15,072 bases of DNA from an uncultured Mycoplasmatota bacterium (GCA_948472605.1 CAOKUH010000026.1:1-15072), one strand, 5' to 3'. Shown: positions 1 through 8,122, counted from the first letter of the stretch. Made by a program: numbers and translations. The notes: generated from the sequence alone by a model not told the origin.

Positions 1-161
1 GAATTGAAAAGGGCTATTCAAAAGGTATAGAAAAAGGAACAAAGGAAGCCAATATGGAAACAGCAAAAAAACTTCTTATAAAAGGATTTTCGACAGAAGA
101 GGTTAAAGAATATACTAATTTATCACTAGAAGAAATTATGGAATTACAAGAAAATATTTAA
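1..161 (+). CDS. C-terminal end of an Rpn-family (PD-(D/E)XK) nuclease/transposase-like protein, partial
   Basis: Only the last 52 codons are in the window (reading frame starts at base 3, TAA at 159-161), so the start and any catalytic domain are missing. The visible part reads GYSKGIEKGTKEA, then a helical segment (ETAKKLLIKGFSTEEVKEY) and NLSLEEIMELQ. The pattern of GxxKGxEKG-type repeats followed by 'A..LL..GFS.EEV....LS.EEI..L' is the usual tail of Rpn (recombination-promoting nuclease, formerly transposase_31) proteins, common as multicopy genes in gut Firmicutes. The assignment rests on this tail alone. No terminator hairpin follows; bases 162-246 are AT-rich with no gene. Confidence 0.6.
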   Translation, partial: IEKGYSKGIEKGTKEANMETAKKLLIKGFSTEEVKEYTNLSLEEIMELQENI

Positions 162-246
162 TATAATATTCAAAAATAAAAAATTTAATAGTCGTTAATC
201 ATTTATGGGATATTCTAAATTTTCATATAATATAATGGTGAAACTA

Positions 247-519
247 ATGAAAAGAATAGATTTAAATGTCTATAACAAAAGCATGGGGGACCTTATAGAT
301 GTATCTGATGAAGTAACATATAAAAATAATTATATTCCTGGAAGTATTAATATTCCATATCAAAAATTATTATTAAATTACAAAGAATTATTAGATAAAA
401 ATAAAAAGTATTATATAATTTGTTTAAAAGGAATTCATAGTCGTAAAGTTGTAAGTATTTTAGAATTTTATGGTTATGATGTAACCCAAGTAATGCGTAA
501 TAGTGAAGTCACTAATTAA
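247..519 (+). CDS. Single-domain rhodanese-like protein
   Basis: Ninety residues from ATG 247, the size of a stand-alone rhodanese domain (sulfur or persulfide transfer on a catalytic cysteine, cytoplasmic). Visible motifs are DLIDVSD (residues 15-21), the conserved NNYIPGSINIPY stretch (27-38), and the active-site loop CLKGIHS with the candidate catalytic C59. The usual loop is C-x-x-G-x-R-S; here the arginine position is His (H64), with an Arg only two residues later. ATG 247 is preferred over in-frame ATGs at 205 and 235 because GGTGA (237-241) sits 5 nt upstream of it, while the upstream ATGs have no ribosome binding site and lie at or near two overlapping TATAAT boxes (226-236). No clear -35 was found. 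Convergent with the YolD gene and shares its terminator. Confidence 0.75.
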   Translation: MKRIDLNVYNKSMGDLIDVSDEVTYKNNYIPGSINIPYQKLLLNYKELLDKNKKYYIICLKGIHSRKVVSILEFYGYDVTQVMRNSEVTN

Positions 520-540
520 AAATACCAAATGGTATTTTTT
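519..540. terminator. Bidirectional rho-independent terminator
   Basis: An 8-bp stem AAAATACC (519-526) / GGTATTTT (531-538) with an AAAT loop is followed on the + strand by a T run. On the minus strand the same stem is followed by T-rich sequence. It sits between the convergent rhodanese and YolD genes and can serve both. Confidence 0.75.
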
Positions 541-543
541 CTT

Positions 544-864
544 TTAGTTTAAAATTATATCAACAATTTGACTAAATAAAATTTTAGTATCATTATTAAG
601 AACAATTTTTTTATAAGTATAATCAATATTTTTTATAAAAGATATTAATGTAATTATATAACCATTTTTATAAATTTTTAAAGTAACTTCATCTTGTTCA
701 TAAAAAGCTTCTATTAATTTTTCTGAAATTTCTTGTTGTTGTTCTAAGGAAAGTATTGGTTTTTTAATTTTATTTTTTTCATGCAAAATACTATCAATTA
801 CTTGTTTACTTGAAACTAAACTTTCAAAAGGTAACCATTTAATAATTCCTCTATCCTTATTCAT
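544..864 (-). CDS. YolD-like family protein, partner of the Y-family polymerase
   Basis: A 106-residue protein with the YolD signature: DRGIIKWLPFESL near the N-terminus, then a helical 'PILSLEQQQEISEKL' segment, then EVTLKIYKNGYI and a C-terminal beta-rich part. YolD-like proteins are small Firmicutes proteins usually encoded beside UvrX/UmuC-type polymerases and have been proposed on comparative grounds to act in place of UmuD; the biochemical role is uncertain. ATG 864 is the start: GGAGG (870-874 on the minus strand) lies 5 nt before it. An in-frame TTG at 876 has no such site. The gene overlaps the end of the polymerase gene by 8 nt, so translation is probably coupled, and the SOS promoter upstream of the polymerase should control both. 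Confidence 0.85.
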   Translation of the reverse strand: MNKDRGIIKWLPFESLVSSKQVIDSILHEKNKIKKPILSLEQQQEISEKLIEAFYEQDEVTLKIYKNGYIITLISFIKNIDYTYKKIVLNNDTKILFSQIVDIILN

Positions 865-2107
865 GATGTCCTCCAATCTTTTTATTTCTTTCTTTTATTG
901 TTGAATCTTCAAGTAAACTAGAAGCTTTTAAAATACTATTTTTACCAAATTTAGTTTTAACATTATCAAGAGTTTTATTTAAAATTTCTTTTTGATGCAT
1001 TGTTTCATAATCTTCAAATAAATTAAGTTGTAAACCTTTTGACTTTTCTAATTTGCTACAACTAATACTAACTTTTCTAATAGGAGAATTATTATAATAT
1101 CTTTGAAAAATCATCAAACAAATATCTTTTATTACATTATCATCATTAGTTGGAACTTCCAGTTTTAAATGATGAAAAAAGCCATCATTAATAATTTTAG
1201 AATAACCTATACCTAATCCAATACAAGAGGTCTCATAATTATTAGCGCGTAATCGACTACCTAAAACACTTGCCATTTCTTCAATTATTAATTTAGTATT
1301 TTCTAAAAAATAATCCTTAAATAAAACTTGACTATGGCTAAAAGACTTTTCTTTTGTTAAAGAGACAAAATCAGAAATTTTTGAAGTATCAATTCCATTA
1401 GCATGGTTCCATAATTCTAAACCTATAATACCAAACTTATCATGTAGTTTATTTTTATCATATAGAGCTAAATCTTTAATACTAAATATTCCTAAATTAT
1501 TTAAACGGATTTCTAAACGAGTTCCAATTCCCCACATTTTAGATAGTGGTGAAATATTCCATAATTTTGTTTCAATATCAGAATAATCCCATTTAGCAAT
1601 ACAATTTGGCATATGTTTGGCTTCAATATCCATCGATACTTTAGCAAGTAGCATATTAGGACCAATTCCACAAGTAGCCGTAAGACCTGTTTTTATATAA
1701 ACATCTTTTAAAATATCTAAGGCTAGTTCGTAATCAGTTTTTTTATAAAGTTTCAAATAATTAGTAACATCAATAAAACATTCATCAATAGAATAAATAT
1801 GTAGATCTTCTTTAGCTACATAATCCAAATAAATACTCACTACTTCTTTAGACTTTTCTAAGTATAACTTCATGCGAGGATTAACAATTTTATATTTTAT
1901 ATTTTTAGGTATTTCATAAAGCCTAGTTCTTCCTTTAACCCCTTTACTTTTTAAATATGGGGTAACTGCTAAAGTAATGGCACCTTTTCCTTGATTAGTA
2001 TTTGCAACAACAAGAGGAGTATTAAAAGGATCAAGTCCACGTTCAATACATTCACAAGATGCAAAAAAACTTTTTAAATCAATACATAAAAAATTTCTAT
2101 TTTCCAT
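857..2107 (-). CDS. Y-family translesion DNA polymerase (UvrX/UmuC/DinB type)
   Basis: A 416-residue error-prone polymerase, full length for the family. Catalytic carboxylates are visible: D10 in CIDLKSFFAS and D108/E109 in YSIDECFID. The thumb-type helix-hairpin-helix lies near WGIGTRLEIRLNNLGI (192-207), and the little-finger domain starts around the TKEKSFSHSQVL segment (251-262), typical of UmuC/UvrX proteins. QLNLF (360-364) fits the beta-clamp binding pentapeptide QLxLF. It should bypass DNA lesions at stalled forks. GGAGG (2114-2118) sits 6 nt before the ATG. It is the first gene of an operon with the overlapping YolD gene. The promoter carries an SOS box, so induction by DNA damage through LexA is expected (inference). 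Confidence 0.93.
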   Translation of the reverse strand: MENRNFLCIDLKSFFASCECIERGLDPFNTPLVVANTNQGKGAITLAVTPYLKSKGVKGRTRLYEIPKNIKYKIVNPRMKLYLEKSKEVVSIYLDYVAKEDLHIYSIDECFIDVTNYLKLYKKTDYELALDILKDVYIKTGLTATCGIGPNMLLAKVSMDIEAKHMPNCIAKWDYSDIETKLWNISPLSKMWGIGTRLEIRLNNLGIFSIKDLALYDKNKLHDKFGIIGLELWNHANGIDTSKISDFVSLTKEKSFSHSQVLFKDYFLENTKLIIEEMASVLGSRLRANNYETSCIGLGIGYSKIINDGFFHHLKLEVPTNDDNVIKDICLMIFQRYYNNSPIRKVSISCSKLEKSKGLQLNLFEDYETMHQKEILNKTLDNVKTKFGKNSILKASSLLEDSTIKERNKKIGGHHE

Positions 2108-2117
2108 AATTTTCCTC

Positions 2118-2131
2118 CGAACAAACGTTTA
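2118..2131 (-). promoter_or_regulatory. LexA-type SOS box (operator)
   Basis: The + strand reads CGAACAAACGTTTA, matching 13 of 14 positions of the Gram-positive LexA/DinR consensus CGAACRNRYGTTYG. It covers the expected transcription start, just downstream of the minus-strand -10 box and just upstream of the polymerase ribosome binding site. Bound LexA would block initiation. Confidence 0.8.
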
Positions 2132-2138
2132 CAAAAAA

Positions 2139-2166
2139 ATTATAACAAAGACTTTAAAATATGCAA
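2139..2166 (-). promoter_or_regulatory. Promoter of the polymerase-yolD operon
   Basis: On the minus strand, -35 TTGCAT (2166-2161) and -10 TATAAT (2144-2139) are separated by 16 nt. Transcription would start near 2132, inside or next to the SOS box. Confidence 0.75.
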
Positions 2167-2176
2167 CTGGTAATAT

Positions 2177-2205
2177 TTGCCTGTAAAAAAAATGTATGCT
2201 ATAAT
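2177..2205 (+). promoter_or_regulatory. Extended -10 promoter of the ABC transporter operon
   Basis: -35 TTGCCT (2177-2182), 17-nt spacer, -10 TATAAT (2200-2205) preceded by TGC, an extended -10. It is divergent from the SOS-controlled promoter, with the two -35 boxes only 10 nt apart. Confidence 0.8.
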
Positions 2206-2228
2206 TTTAAAATAGAGGAAGTGTTGAA

Positions 2229-3920
2229 ATGTCAAAAGAGTTTAATGTAAAAATAGATCATATAAGTGAAATTGTTAAAATTCAAAACAAAGAAAAAAAT
2301 ATTTTATCTGAATTAACTCTTAGTATTGAAAATGGTGAATTTATTGCAATTGTAGGATGTTCTGGAGCAGGAAAAACAACATTAATGAATATATTAAGTG
2401 GATATAATAAACCTAGTAGAGGAAAAGTTTATATAAATGGTTTAGACTTATTAAAAGAAGAGGAATATTTTAAAGGCAAAATTGCTTATGTACCTCAAGA
2501 AGAAATATTAGATGGATCATTAACTTTATATAAATCTTTAGAATATTCCTTAAAATTAAGAGTAAAAAATATAAACAAAAAGGAAATAAAGAAAACAATT
2601 AACCATGTTTTAAAAACATTGGAACTTTATAATGTAAAAAATACTTTAATTAAGAATTTAAGTGGTGGTGAGAAAAAAAGGGCATCTATTGCGACAGAAA
2701 TGTTAAGTGATCCAAATTTATTTTTACTAGATGAACCAACTAGTGGTTTAGATGCAAATATTGAGAAAAAAATAATGACAAAATTAAGAGAAATAGCCGA
2801 TACTGGAAAAACGATTATTATAACAGCTCATACTATATCTAACTTACATTTGTGTGATAAAATTATGTTTATGGGAACTGAAGGAAGAATATGTTATTTT
2901 GGTCCTTACAAAGATATTTTTTCATATTTTAATGTTTCAGAATTTGTTGAAATATATGATATTTTAAAAGCAGATTCTAAAACTTGGTATAAAAAGTATA
3001 TAAGTAATCAAAAACCATTGGAAATTGTTTCTTTAGAAAAACAAGAAGGTAATAATCGCGTTGGTTTTTTTAGTCAAACAATAACACTTGTTAAACGTTA
3101 TATTTCTTCTTTATTTAATAATAAATTTATGTTAATTTTATTATTTGGTCAAGCTTTATTAATGGCTTTTAGTATATGTATTGCAACTGAAAAAGAAAGT
3201 ATTTTAAATCCTATAACTGCAGCAATGATGTGTATTGCTTTTGCACTTGCCTCAATGTGGTTAGGGCTTTTTAATACAATTCAAGAAATAGTTAAAGAAA
3301 GAGATATGCTAAAAAAAGAACATATGAGTGGCTTAAATTTTGCATCCTATATTTTTTCAAAAATCATTGTTGTTTCTTTTCTATGTTTATATCAAGCAAT
3401 TGCTTGTGTTAGTATAGTTTATTTTCATTTAAACCCTCGCCCAGAAGATGTTTTATTAACTAATACTTTATTTGATTTAATTATAAATTTCTTTTTAATT
3501 GCTTTTACAACAAGTATAATCGGTTTATTTATTTCTTCTATTGTTAAAGATACTAAAACAACTCTCATTTTATCGCCACTTTATATGATGGTTCAAATGC
3601 TTTTTTCTGGAATGTTTGTACCTTTTGTAAATTTAACTAAAAAAATATCTTATTTTACTATTGGAAGATGGGGATATGAAAGCTTTGGAACAATTAGTAA
3701 TTTAACAAAGTATAAGGTTTTAGAGCCAACTAAAAATTTCTTTAAATTTAGTAATCCTCATATTTTAAGTATTTGGCTTATATTAATAATAACTTCATTA
3801 TTGTTTTTAATCTTAAGTATTTATGCTATTAGAATTACTATTTTAACTAAAAAAAATTATAACCTTGTATTACTAGAAGATAAAATGAAAATTAAAAAAA
3901 GAAAAGGAAAACTTAAATGA
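2229..3920 (+). CDS. ABCG/White-type ABC transporter half-molecule (ATPase fused to permease)
   Basis: A 563-residue protein with an N-terminal nucleotide-binding domain (about 1-230) and a C-terminal ABC-2 type membrane domain (about 295-540). Visible are Walker A GCSGAGKTT (43-51), Q-loop Q90, signature LSGGE (144-148), Walker B LFLLDEP (164-170), a TSGLD D-loop and H201. About six membrane segments follow, near 299-319, 328-350, 376-398, 412-437, 444-466 and 512-538. The ATPase-first order in one chain is that of eukaryotic ABCG (white/PDR-type) exporters, which work as dimers; bacterial versions exist and their substrates are mostly unknown. AGAGGAAG lies upstream of ATG 2229. The stop codon overlaps the next start (ATGA). 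A short Lys-rich tail ends the protein. Confidence 0.9.
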   Translation: MSKEFNVKIDHISEIVKIQNKEKNILSELTLSIENGEFIAIVGCSGAGKTTLMNILSGYNKPSRGKVYINGLDLLKEEEYFKGKIAYVPQEEILDGSLTLYKSLEYSLKLRVKNINKKEIKKTINHVLKTLELYNVKNTLIKNLSGGEKKRASIATEMLSDPNLFLLDEPTSGLDANIEKKIMTKLREIADTGKTIIITAHTISNLHLCDKIMFMGTEGRICYFGPYKDIFSYFNVSEFVEIYDILKADSKTWYKKYISNQKPLEIVSLEKQEGNNRVGFFSQTITLVKRYISSLFNNKFMLILLFGQALLMAFSICIATEKESILNPITAAMMCIAFALASMWLGLFNTIQEIVKERDMLKKEHMSGLNFASYIFSKIIVVSFLCLYQAIACVSIVYFHLNPRPEDVLLTNTLFDLIINFFLIAFTTSIIGLFISSIVKDTKTTLILSPLYMMVQMLFSGMFVPFVNLTKKISYFTIGRWGYESFGTISNLTKYKVLEPTKNFFKFSNPHILSIWLILIITSLLFLILSIYAIRITILTKKNYNLVLLEDKMKIKKRKGKLK

Positions 3921-4798
3921 ACGGAAAAAAAGAAGCTTTTTTATGGAGTGTTATTCACTCAGTAGGAGATACTTTAGAAGAAAAAATTCTTCTTAAATTT
4001 AATGAAGCTCAATATTTATTTTGGGTAAATTTAATAATAGGCTTTTTTGTTTTAATATTTTCTTTATTTAACAATATAACAATGTCTATTATTTCTTTTT
4101 TAGTTATTATCATTTATGCTTTAGCTATGGCTTTAGGAGATTTCTGTTACGCTAAAGCTATTCAAACTTTACCTATAGGGCTTGCCAATTTAATAGATTC
4201 AGGAAGTTTATTTTTAATTTTACTTTGTGATATTTTTTTAGGATATATAAAACCAAAATTGATTTTTTTAATCTTATTTGCAATCTTTTTAATATCAATA
4301 TATGTTTTTTCTTATGAAACAAATAAAATGAAAAATGAAATTACAAATAAAAAAATAGATTTAAAAAATATTTTTATTTTAATTACATCAACTATATTTT
4401 ATGCATCAGAACCATACTTTTTAAAACTTGCTACTAGTAAAGGTGGAAATGAATATGGTATAAATTTAGTATTTTATTTAGTTACTATTACTTTTTATTA
4501 TGTTTTATTTCATTATGAAAAGAAAAAATATAAACTAGAAAAAATAAAAGAAAAAGAGAAAAAAACATTTTTTTATAATATTTTATTATTAGGATTAATC
4601 TATGCTATTACTAGTATTTTAAGTACCATTGCTTATGCTTCTAGTACTCCAGTTATAGTAGGTTTAATTATGAAATTACAAGTTTTTATTGTAGTTATAA
4701 TTTCAGTAATTAGAAAAACGGATAAGATGAATTTAAAAAAAGTTATATCTTTAGTTGTTGGAATAATGTGTATTGTGATAATGTCATTTATCAGTTAA
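3917..4798 (+). CDS. EamA/DMT-superfamily permease
   Basis: A 293-residue, strongly hydrophobic protein with about ten predicted membrane helices in two halves, split by a Lys/Glu-rich cytoplasmic loop around residues 200-215 (EKKKYKLEKIKEKEKK). 'ALGDFCYAKAIQTLPIGLANLI' in the first half and 'STIAYASSTPVIVGLIMKLQVFIVVIISV' in the second are EamA-like: a helix end with small residues and a conserved Pro. Members export or import metabolites; the substrate cannot be read from sequence. Its ATG overlaps the stop of the ABC gene by 4 nt, so the two are translationally coupled and may act on related substrates. murB follows after 22 nt without an obvious new promoter. Confidence 0.8.
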   Translation: MNGKKEAFLWSVIHSVGDTLEEKILLKFNEAQYLFWVNLIIGFFVLIFSLFNNITMSIISFLVIIIYALAMALGDFCYAKAIQTLPIGLANLIDSGSLFLILLCDIFLGYIKPKLIFLILFAIFLISIYVFSYETNKMKNEITNKKIDLKNIFILITSTIFYASEPYFLKLATSKGGNEYGINLVFYLVTITFYYVLFHYEKKKYKLEKIKEKEKKTFFYNILLLGLIYAITSILSTIAYASSTPVIVGLIMKLQVFIVVIISVIRKTDKMNLKKVISLVVGIMCIVIMSFIS

Positions 4799-4820
4799 TA
4801 AAATTAGTAAGGATGGTTGT

Positions 4821-5711
4821 ATGATAGAAAAATTAAAAAAATTAGATGTAGGTTTAGTAAAAGAAAACATTGATGTTAAAAATTTAACGACTTTTAAAGT
4901 TAGTTCCATAGCTAAAGCTTTAGTTATCCCTAATGACTTAGATAGTCTTATTACTTTATTAAAATTTTTAAAAAGCGAAAAAATTAAATATAAAGTTATT
5001 GGGCAAGGTTCTAATTTGATTTTTGTTAATAAAACCTTTAATGGTGTTTTAATACGTCTTGATAAATTTAATAAATTAGAAATTAAAGATAATAATATTA
5101 TAATCGGAGCGGGATATTCTCTTATGGCATGTGCTTTAAAATTATCAAAGTTAGGATTTAAAGGTATGGAATTTGCATCAGGTATTCCAGGAAGTGTAGG
5201 AGGATCTATTGTTAATAATGCAGGGGCCTATAATTCTAGTATGAGCCATATTATTAAAAGTGCTAAAGTTCTTACAAAAGATTATGAAGTAAAGATATTT
5301 ACTAAAGAAGAATTAGGATTTAAATATCGTAGTTCTTTTTTACAATATAAAGATGATTATATTTGTTTAGAAGGGGAATTTATTTTAGATAAGGGAATTT
5401 CTGAAAATATTTTAAAAACTATTGAAGAAAGAAAAGAGAAAAGATTTAATTCTCAGCCATTAAATTATCCATCAGCTGGATCTGTATTTCGTAATCCTCC
5501 TAATGTATCTGCTTGGGAGCTTATTGAAAAATTAGGCTTTAAGGGAAAAAATATCGGAGGAGCCCAAGTAAGTAATAAACATGCTAATTTTATTATTAAC
5601 ACTAATAACGCTACTGGTAAAGATATAAAAAAATTAATTTTAGCGATAAAAAAAGAAGTAAAAAAAGAATATGATATTGATTTAGTTATTGAACAAGAAT
5701 TTGTTGAATAA
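4821..5711 (+). CDS. murB: UDP-N-acetylenolpyruvoylglucosamine reductase MurB
   Basis: This enzyme carries out the FAD- and NADPH-dependent reduction that makes UDP-N-acetylmuramate, the second committed step of peptidoglycan precursor synthesis, in the cytoplasm. At 296 residues it is the normal length of type II MurB, the form common in Firmicutes. Visible motifs: NLTTFKVSS (21-29), FAD-binding GQGSN (61-65), GIPGSVGGSIVNNAGAY (121-137), KYRSSF (168-173), the catalytic serine in AGSVFRNP (S221), GGAQVSNKHANF (247-258) and a C-terminal acidic IEQE (290-293) expected to carry the catalytic glutamate. AAGGA at 4809-4813 is well placed for ATG 4821. It is a housekeeping gene and shows that the host makes a cell wall. 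Confidence 0.96.
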   Translation: MIEKLKKLDVGLVKENIDVKNLTTFKVSSIAKALVIPNDLDSLITLLKFLKSEKIKYKVIGQGSNLIFVNKTFNGVLIRLDKFNKLEIKDNNIIIGAGYSLMACALKLSKLGFKGMEFASGIPGSVGGSIVNNAGAYNSSMSHIIKSAKVLTKDYEVKIFTKEELGFKYRSSFLQYKDDYICLEGEFILDKGISENILKTIEERKEKRFNSQPLNYPSAGSVFRNPPNVSAWELIEKLGFKGKNIGGAQVSNKHANFIINTNNATGKDIKKLILAIKKEVKKEYDIDLVIEQEFVE

Positions 5712-5732
5712 TTATTAAAATTTTAATATAAT
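5704..5732 (+). promoter_or_regulatory. Promoter overlapping the end of murB
   Basis: -35 TTGAAT (5704-5709), 17-nt spacer, -10 TATAAT (5727-5732). The -35 lies within the last codons of murB. Transcription would begin near 5739, giving the next gene a short leader. Confidence 0.65.
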
Positions 5733-5762
5733 AATTATTTGTTAGAAATGAGATGTTTAAAA

Positions 5763-7196
5763 ATGTTAAAATATAAACTTAGTACTTTAACTTTAGCCCT
5801 TTCTTTATCATTAACTGGGGGTAATAAAATAGGAAATAATAATATTTTTAATAGCTTACAAGAAAAAATAAATATTGAAGATGGTATAAGAAAACAAGAA
5901 AAAATTATTAAAGATATTAAAGAAACTGGGAGTTATTTAACAGAATTAAATTCATTAAGTAATAAGTATAATATTTCTATCAATTATAGAGAAGTTGCTG
6001 GCTACAAAGATTTATTAATTGTTGGTAATGAGAATGTTAAAGAATTAGATAATAATGTTTATAATAAATTAAATTTAATTGTTAAAGAAAAAGAATTAGA
6101 AAAATTAAATTTTTGGGAAATATCTAATTCAATTGATTTTACGAAGATAGATTTATCAAATATTAAAGAAGTTGGATTTTTAAATTTTGATGGTACTTTT
6201 AGTTATTTTAATGAATTTTTTAAATTTGAAAGACTTAGTTTTTCTAATACATCTTTAGAGCTTGTTAAAGAATTCCTTTTAAATAGCGATACAAGTGACA
6301 CCTATATATATTGGGGTGAAAATAATAAAGATAGTAATTTAAAAGAATTTTTAGAATTTTTGGTTGAAAATAATATTAAAATGAAAACTTTAAGTATATC
6401 AGAAACTGATTTAACAAATCATAATGGTATAACTAAAGAAGAATTTGATTTAATTAGTAAGTTAAATGTAGAAAAGATTATATTAGAATATAATGGTTTT
6501 AAAGAACCAATTAATTTATGCTTAGTTCTTAATGAAAATATTAAAACGTTTAGACTAAGTGCTTATAAAAATAATAATATTTCTGCTGAATTAGGAACGA
6601 TAGAAATAGAATCAGCTAATAAAGGATTATATATTGATTTTACCTATACAAATATTACTAAAAATACGCATTTTAAATTGCCTGATAAATCTTATATAAG
6701 CTTGACTTCATTAAATTGTACAGATATTAGTGCTTTTAATGATTTAGCAAATACTGATTATATATATTTTAAAGAATACTTAGGTCCAGGTCCTGAAGCC
6801 TATGATGATGGAGCAATTATATATTACAAAGATAAATTATTATATACTTTAGATGGCTGTGCCATTAATTATCAAAATTTTGAAGATATGATGAAAGATT
6901 TAAATACATATGCTAAATTAAAAGAATTAAAAAACGAGTTAAATGTTTCTTCTAAGGAACGAGATAATTACTATTTTGAACCTAGTATTGGAGATTTTAT
7001 AAACATAATTAATGATGATGTTTTCGTATATGAAAATATTAAGGATTTAAAAAATGATGAAAATCAAAAATTAACAACATATGGTACATCAATAATAAGA
7101 GGTATTAAATCAATAATTATGGAAAATGGAAATTATATTGAGAAAGTTGATAATATGGATTATTATGAACTTTTAAAAGAAAAGTTTAGTTTTTGA
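5763..7196 (+). CDS. Secreted or membrane-anchored protein of unknown function, LRR-like
   Basis: About 477 residues from ATG 5763. The N-terminus MLKYKLSTLTLALSLSLTGG has two lysines and a hydrophobic core, like a signal peptide. It ends in LTGG where a lipoprotein would have L-T-G-C; the Gly codon GGT is one base from Cys TGT. The body is acidic, rich in Asn, Lys and Leu, with recurring segments such as 'LSFSNTSLELV', 'MKTLSISETDL', 'VEKIILEYNGF' and 'NIKTFRLSAY' that suggest a leucine-rich-repeat or similar beta-solenoid fold. I do not recognise a named family. In-frame starts at 5748 (ATG) and 5739 (TTG) exist; 5763 best fits the signal peptide, but its ribosome binding site is weak. The gene has its own promoter and ends in TGA, without a convincing terminator. 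Confidence 0.6.
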   Translation: MLKYKLSTLTLALSLSLTGGNKIGNNNIFNSLQEKINIEDGIRKQEKIIKDIKETGSYLTELNSLSNKYNISINYREVAGYKDLLIVGNENVKELDNNVYNKLNLIVKEKELEKLNFWEISNSIDFTKIDLSNIKEVGFLNFDGTFSYFNEFFKFERLSFSNTSLELVKEFLLNSDTSDTYIYWGENNKDSNLKEFLEFLVENNIKMKTLSISETDLTNHNGITKEEFDLISKLNVEKIILEYNGFKEPINLCLVLNENIKTFRLSAYKNNNISAELGTIEIESANKGLYIDFTYTNITKNTHFKLPDKSYISLTSLNCTDISAFNDLANTDYIYFKEYLGPGPEAYDDGAIIYYKDKLLYTLDGCAINYQNFEDMMKDLNTYAKLKELKNELNVSSKERDNYYFEPSIGDFINIINDDVFVYENIKDLKNDENQKLTTYGTSIIRGIKSIIMENGNYIEKVDNMDYYELLKEKFSF

Positions 7197-7243
7197 CAAA
7201 AAAGCCTTAATTTTAGGGCATATATGTAAAGTTTTAAGATTAT

Positions 7244-7265
7244 TTTACTACTAATTTACTACTTT
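7244..7265. repeat. 22-bp direct repeat, left copy
   Basis: Identical over 22 bp to 8397-8418. It is built from an 11-bp unit ACTACTAATTT (7247-7257) followed by a partial second unit (7258-7263). Bases 7197-7332 otherwise hold no gene. Confidence 0.85.
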
Positions 7266-7332
7266 ATAAAGAGTCTTGATATGTTAAAATTTTTTTCTAA
7301 TTTTTTTAAACACTATCAATTACAAGGTTGAT

Positions 7333-7360
7333 TTGACTTTTTAGAAAAATATTGTATAAT
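7333..7360 (+). promoter_or_regulatory. Promoter of the 236-residue orphan gene
   Basis: -35 TTGACT (7333-7338), 16-nt spacer, -10 TATAAT (7355-7360). A small inverted repeat ATCAA (7315-7319)/TTGAT (7328-7332) abuts the -35 and could be an operator, though it is short. Confidence 0.8.
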
Positions 7361-7386
7361 ATATAACCAACAAAGGGGTGTTTTTA

Positions 7387-8097
7387 ATGGATAAATATTT
7401 ATTAAAAATGTTTGAAGAATTTAAAAAAGCATATGGTATAAAAGATACGATTGATAATTTTAACAAGTATTCTGATTTATTTGCAGATTGGATTGTTAAT
7501 AAAAGAGTTGCTGCTTCTAGTTATGTTCAATTATTTGATTATATGGAAAATGATGAAGAAATCCAAACTTATACTATGGCTGAATTTGGAAAAGGTATAT
7601 ATGATACTATTGCTATTGAAATGGCTAATAATACAATCCATCAACCAATAGTAATATCTCCATTTGCAAAAACTATAAAAAGAGATAGTGGGATTGAAGT
7701 GTTTACTGGAGAACTTGCAGTATGTAATGATGGTGATGTGATTGTAAGATATCCAACAAAAGAAGATTATGCAACTAATCCTAATTGCCCTCCCATATTT
7801 AATGATGAAATAGGTACATTAATGACTCAAGTTCCTTATTCAAAAGCAGAATTATATCCATTTTTTAAACTTATTGATTCATATAAAACATTGTTCATTG
7901 GAACTTATGGATCTTTAAGTGATAAAGATTGTGAAGAAAACTTAAAAAGGATTCAAAGTTTATATCAAGAATTATGTGATATAAATTATAGAGATGTTAA
8001 TTTTTGTTCTGAAACACAGGAAGGTTCCTATTTATCAGCTATAAAAATTAGCTCAAGAGCAAAAGTATTAAAGAAATCCCTTACATTGCATAGATAA
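7387..8097 (+). CDS. Hypothetical protein, 236 residues, cassette-like setting
   Basis: I do not recognise this family with confidence. The protein is soluble: no signal peptide or membrane helix. The N-terminal third is acidic and helical (MDKYLLKMFEEFKKAYGIKD, then a segment with FADWIVNKR and YVQLFDYMENDEE). A middle segment has PIVISPFAKT, and the C-terminal half carries 'GTLMTQVPYS' and 'LFIGTYGSLSDKD' ahead of a helix. ATG 7387 is chosen over an in-frame GTG at 7378 because AAAGGGG (7372-7378) is an excellent ribosome binding site 8 nt upstream of it and would overlap the GTG. It is monocistronic with its own promoter and strong terminator, and is flanked by exact 22-bp direct repeats. 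This suggests an independently mobile or duplicated unit (inference). Confidence 0.75.
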   Translation: MDKYLLKMFEEFKKAYGIKDTIDNFNKYSDLFADWIVNKRVAASSYVQLFDYMENDEEIQTYTMAEFGKGIYDTIAIEMANNTIHQPIVISPFAKTIKRDSGIEVFTGELAVCNDGDVIVRYPTKEDYATNPNCPPIFNDEIGTLMTQVPYSKAELYPFFKLIDSYKTLFIGTYGSLSDKDCEENLKRIQSLYQELCDINYRDVNFCSETQEGSYLSAIKISSRAKVLKKSLTLHR

Positions 8098-8122
8098 CTT
8101 TAAAGAATTATTGTTTATAATT

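Noticed and set aside
5706..5740. AT-only inverted repeat after murB as a terminator
   Set aside because: It has no G-C pairs and overlaps a good promoter; more likely AT-rich chance symmetry.
7197..7220. GCCTTA/TAGGGC stem after the 477-residue gene as its terminator
   Set aside because: The stem is short with a wobble and has no T run on the + strand; the T run is on the minus strand, where no gene ends.
7451..7651. 66-codon + strand frame inside the 236-residue gene
   Set aside because: It is a shifted frame of a well-supported gene, with composition (Leu/Ile runs) typical of AT-rich shadows.
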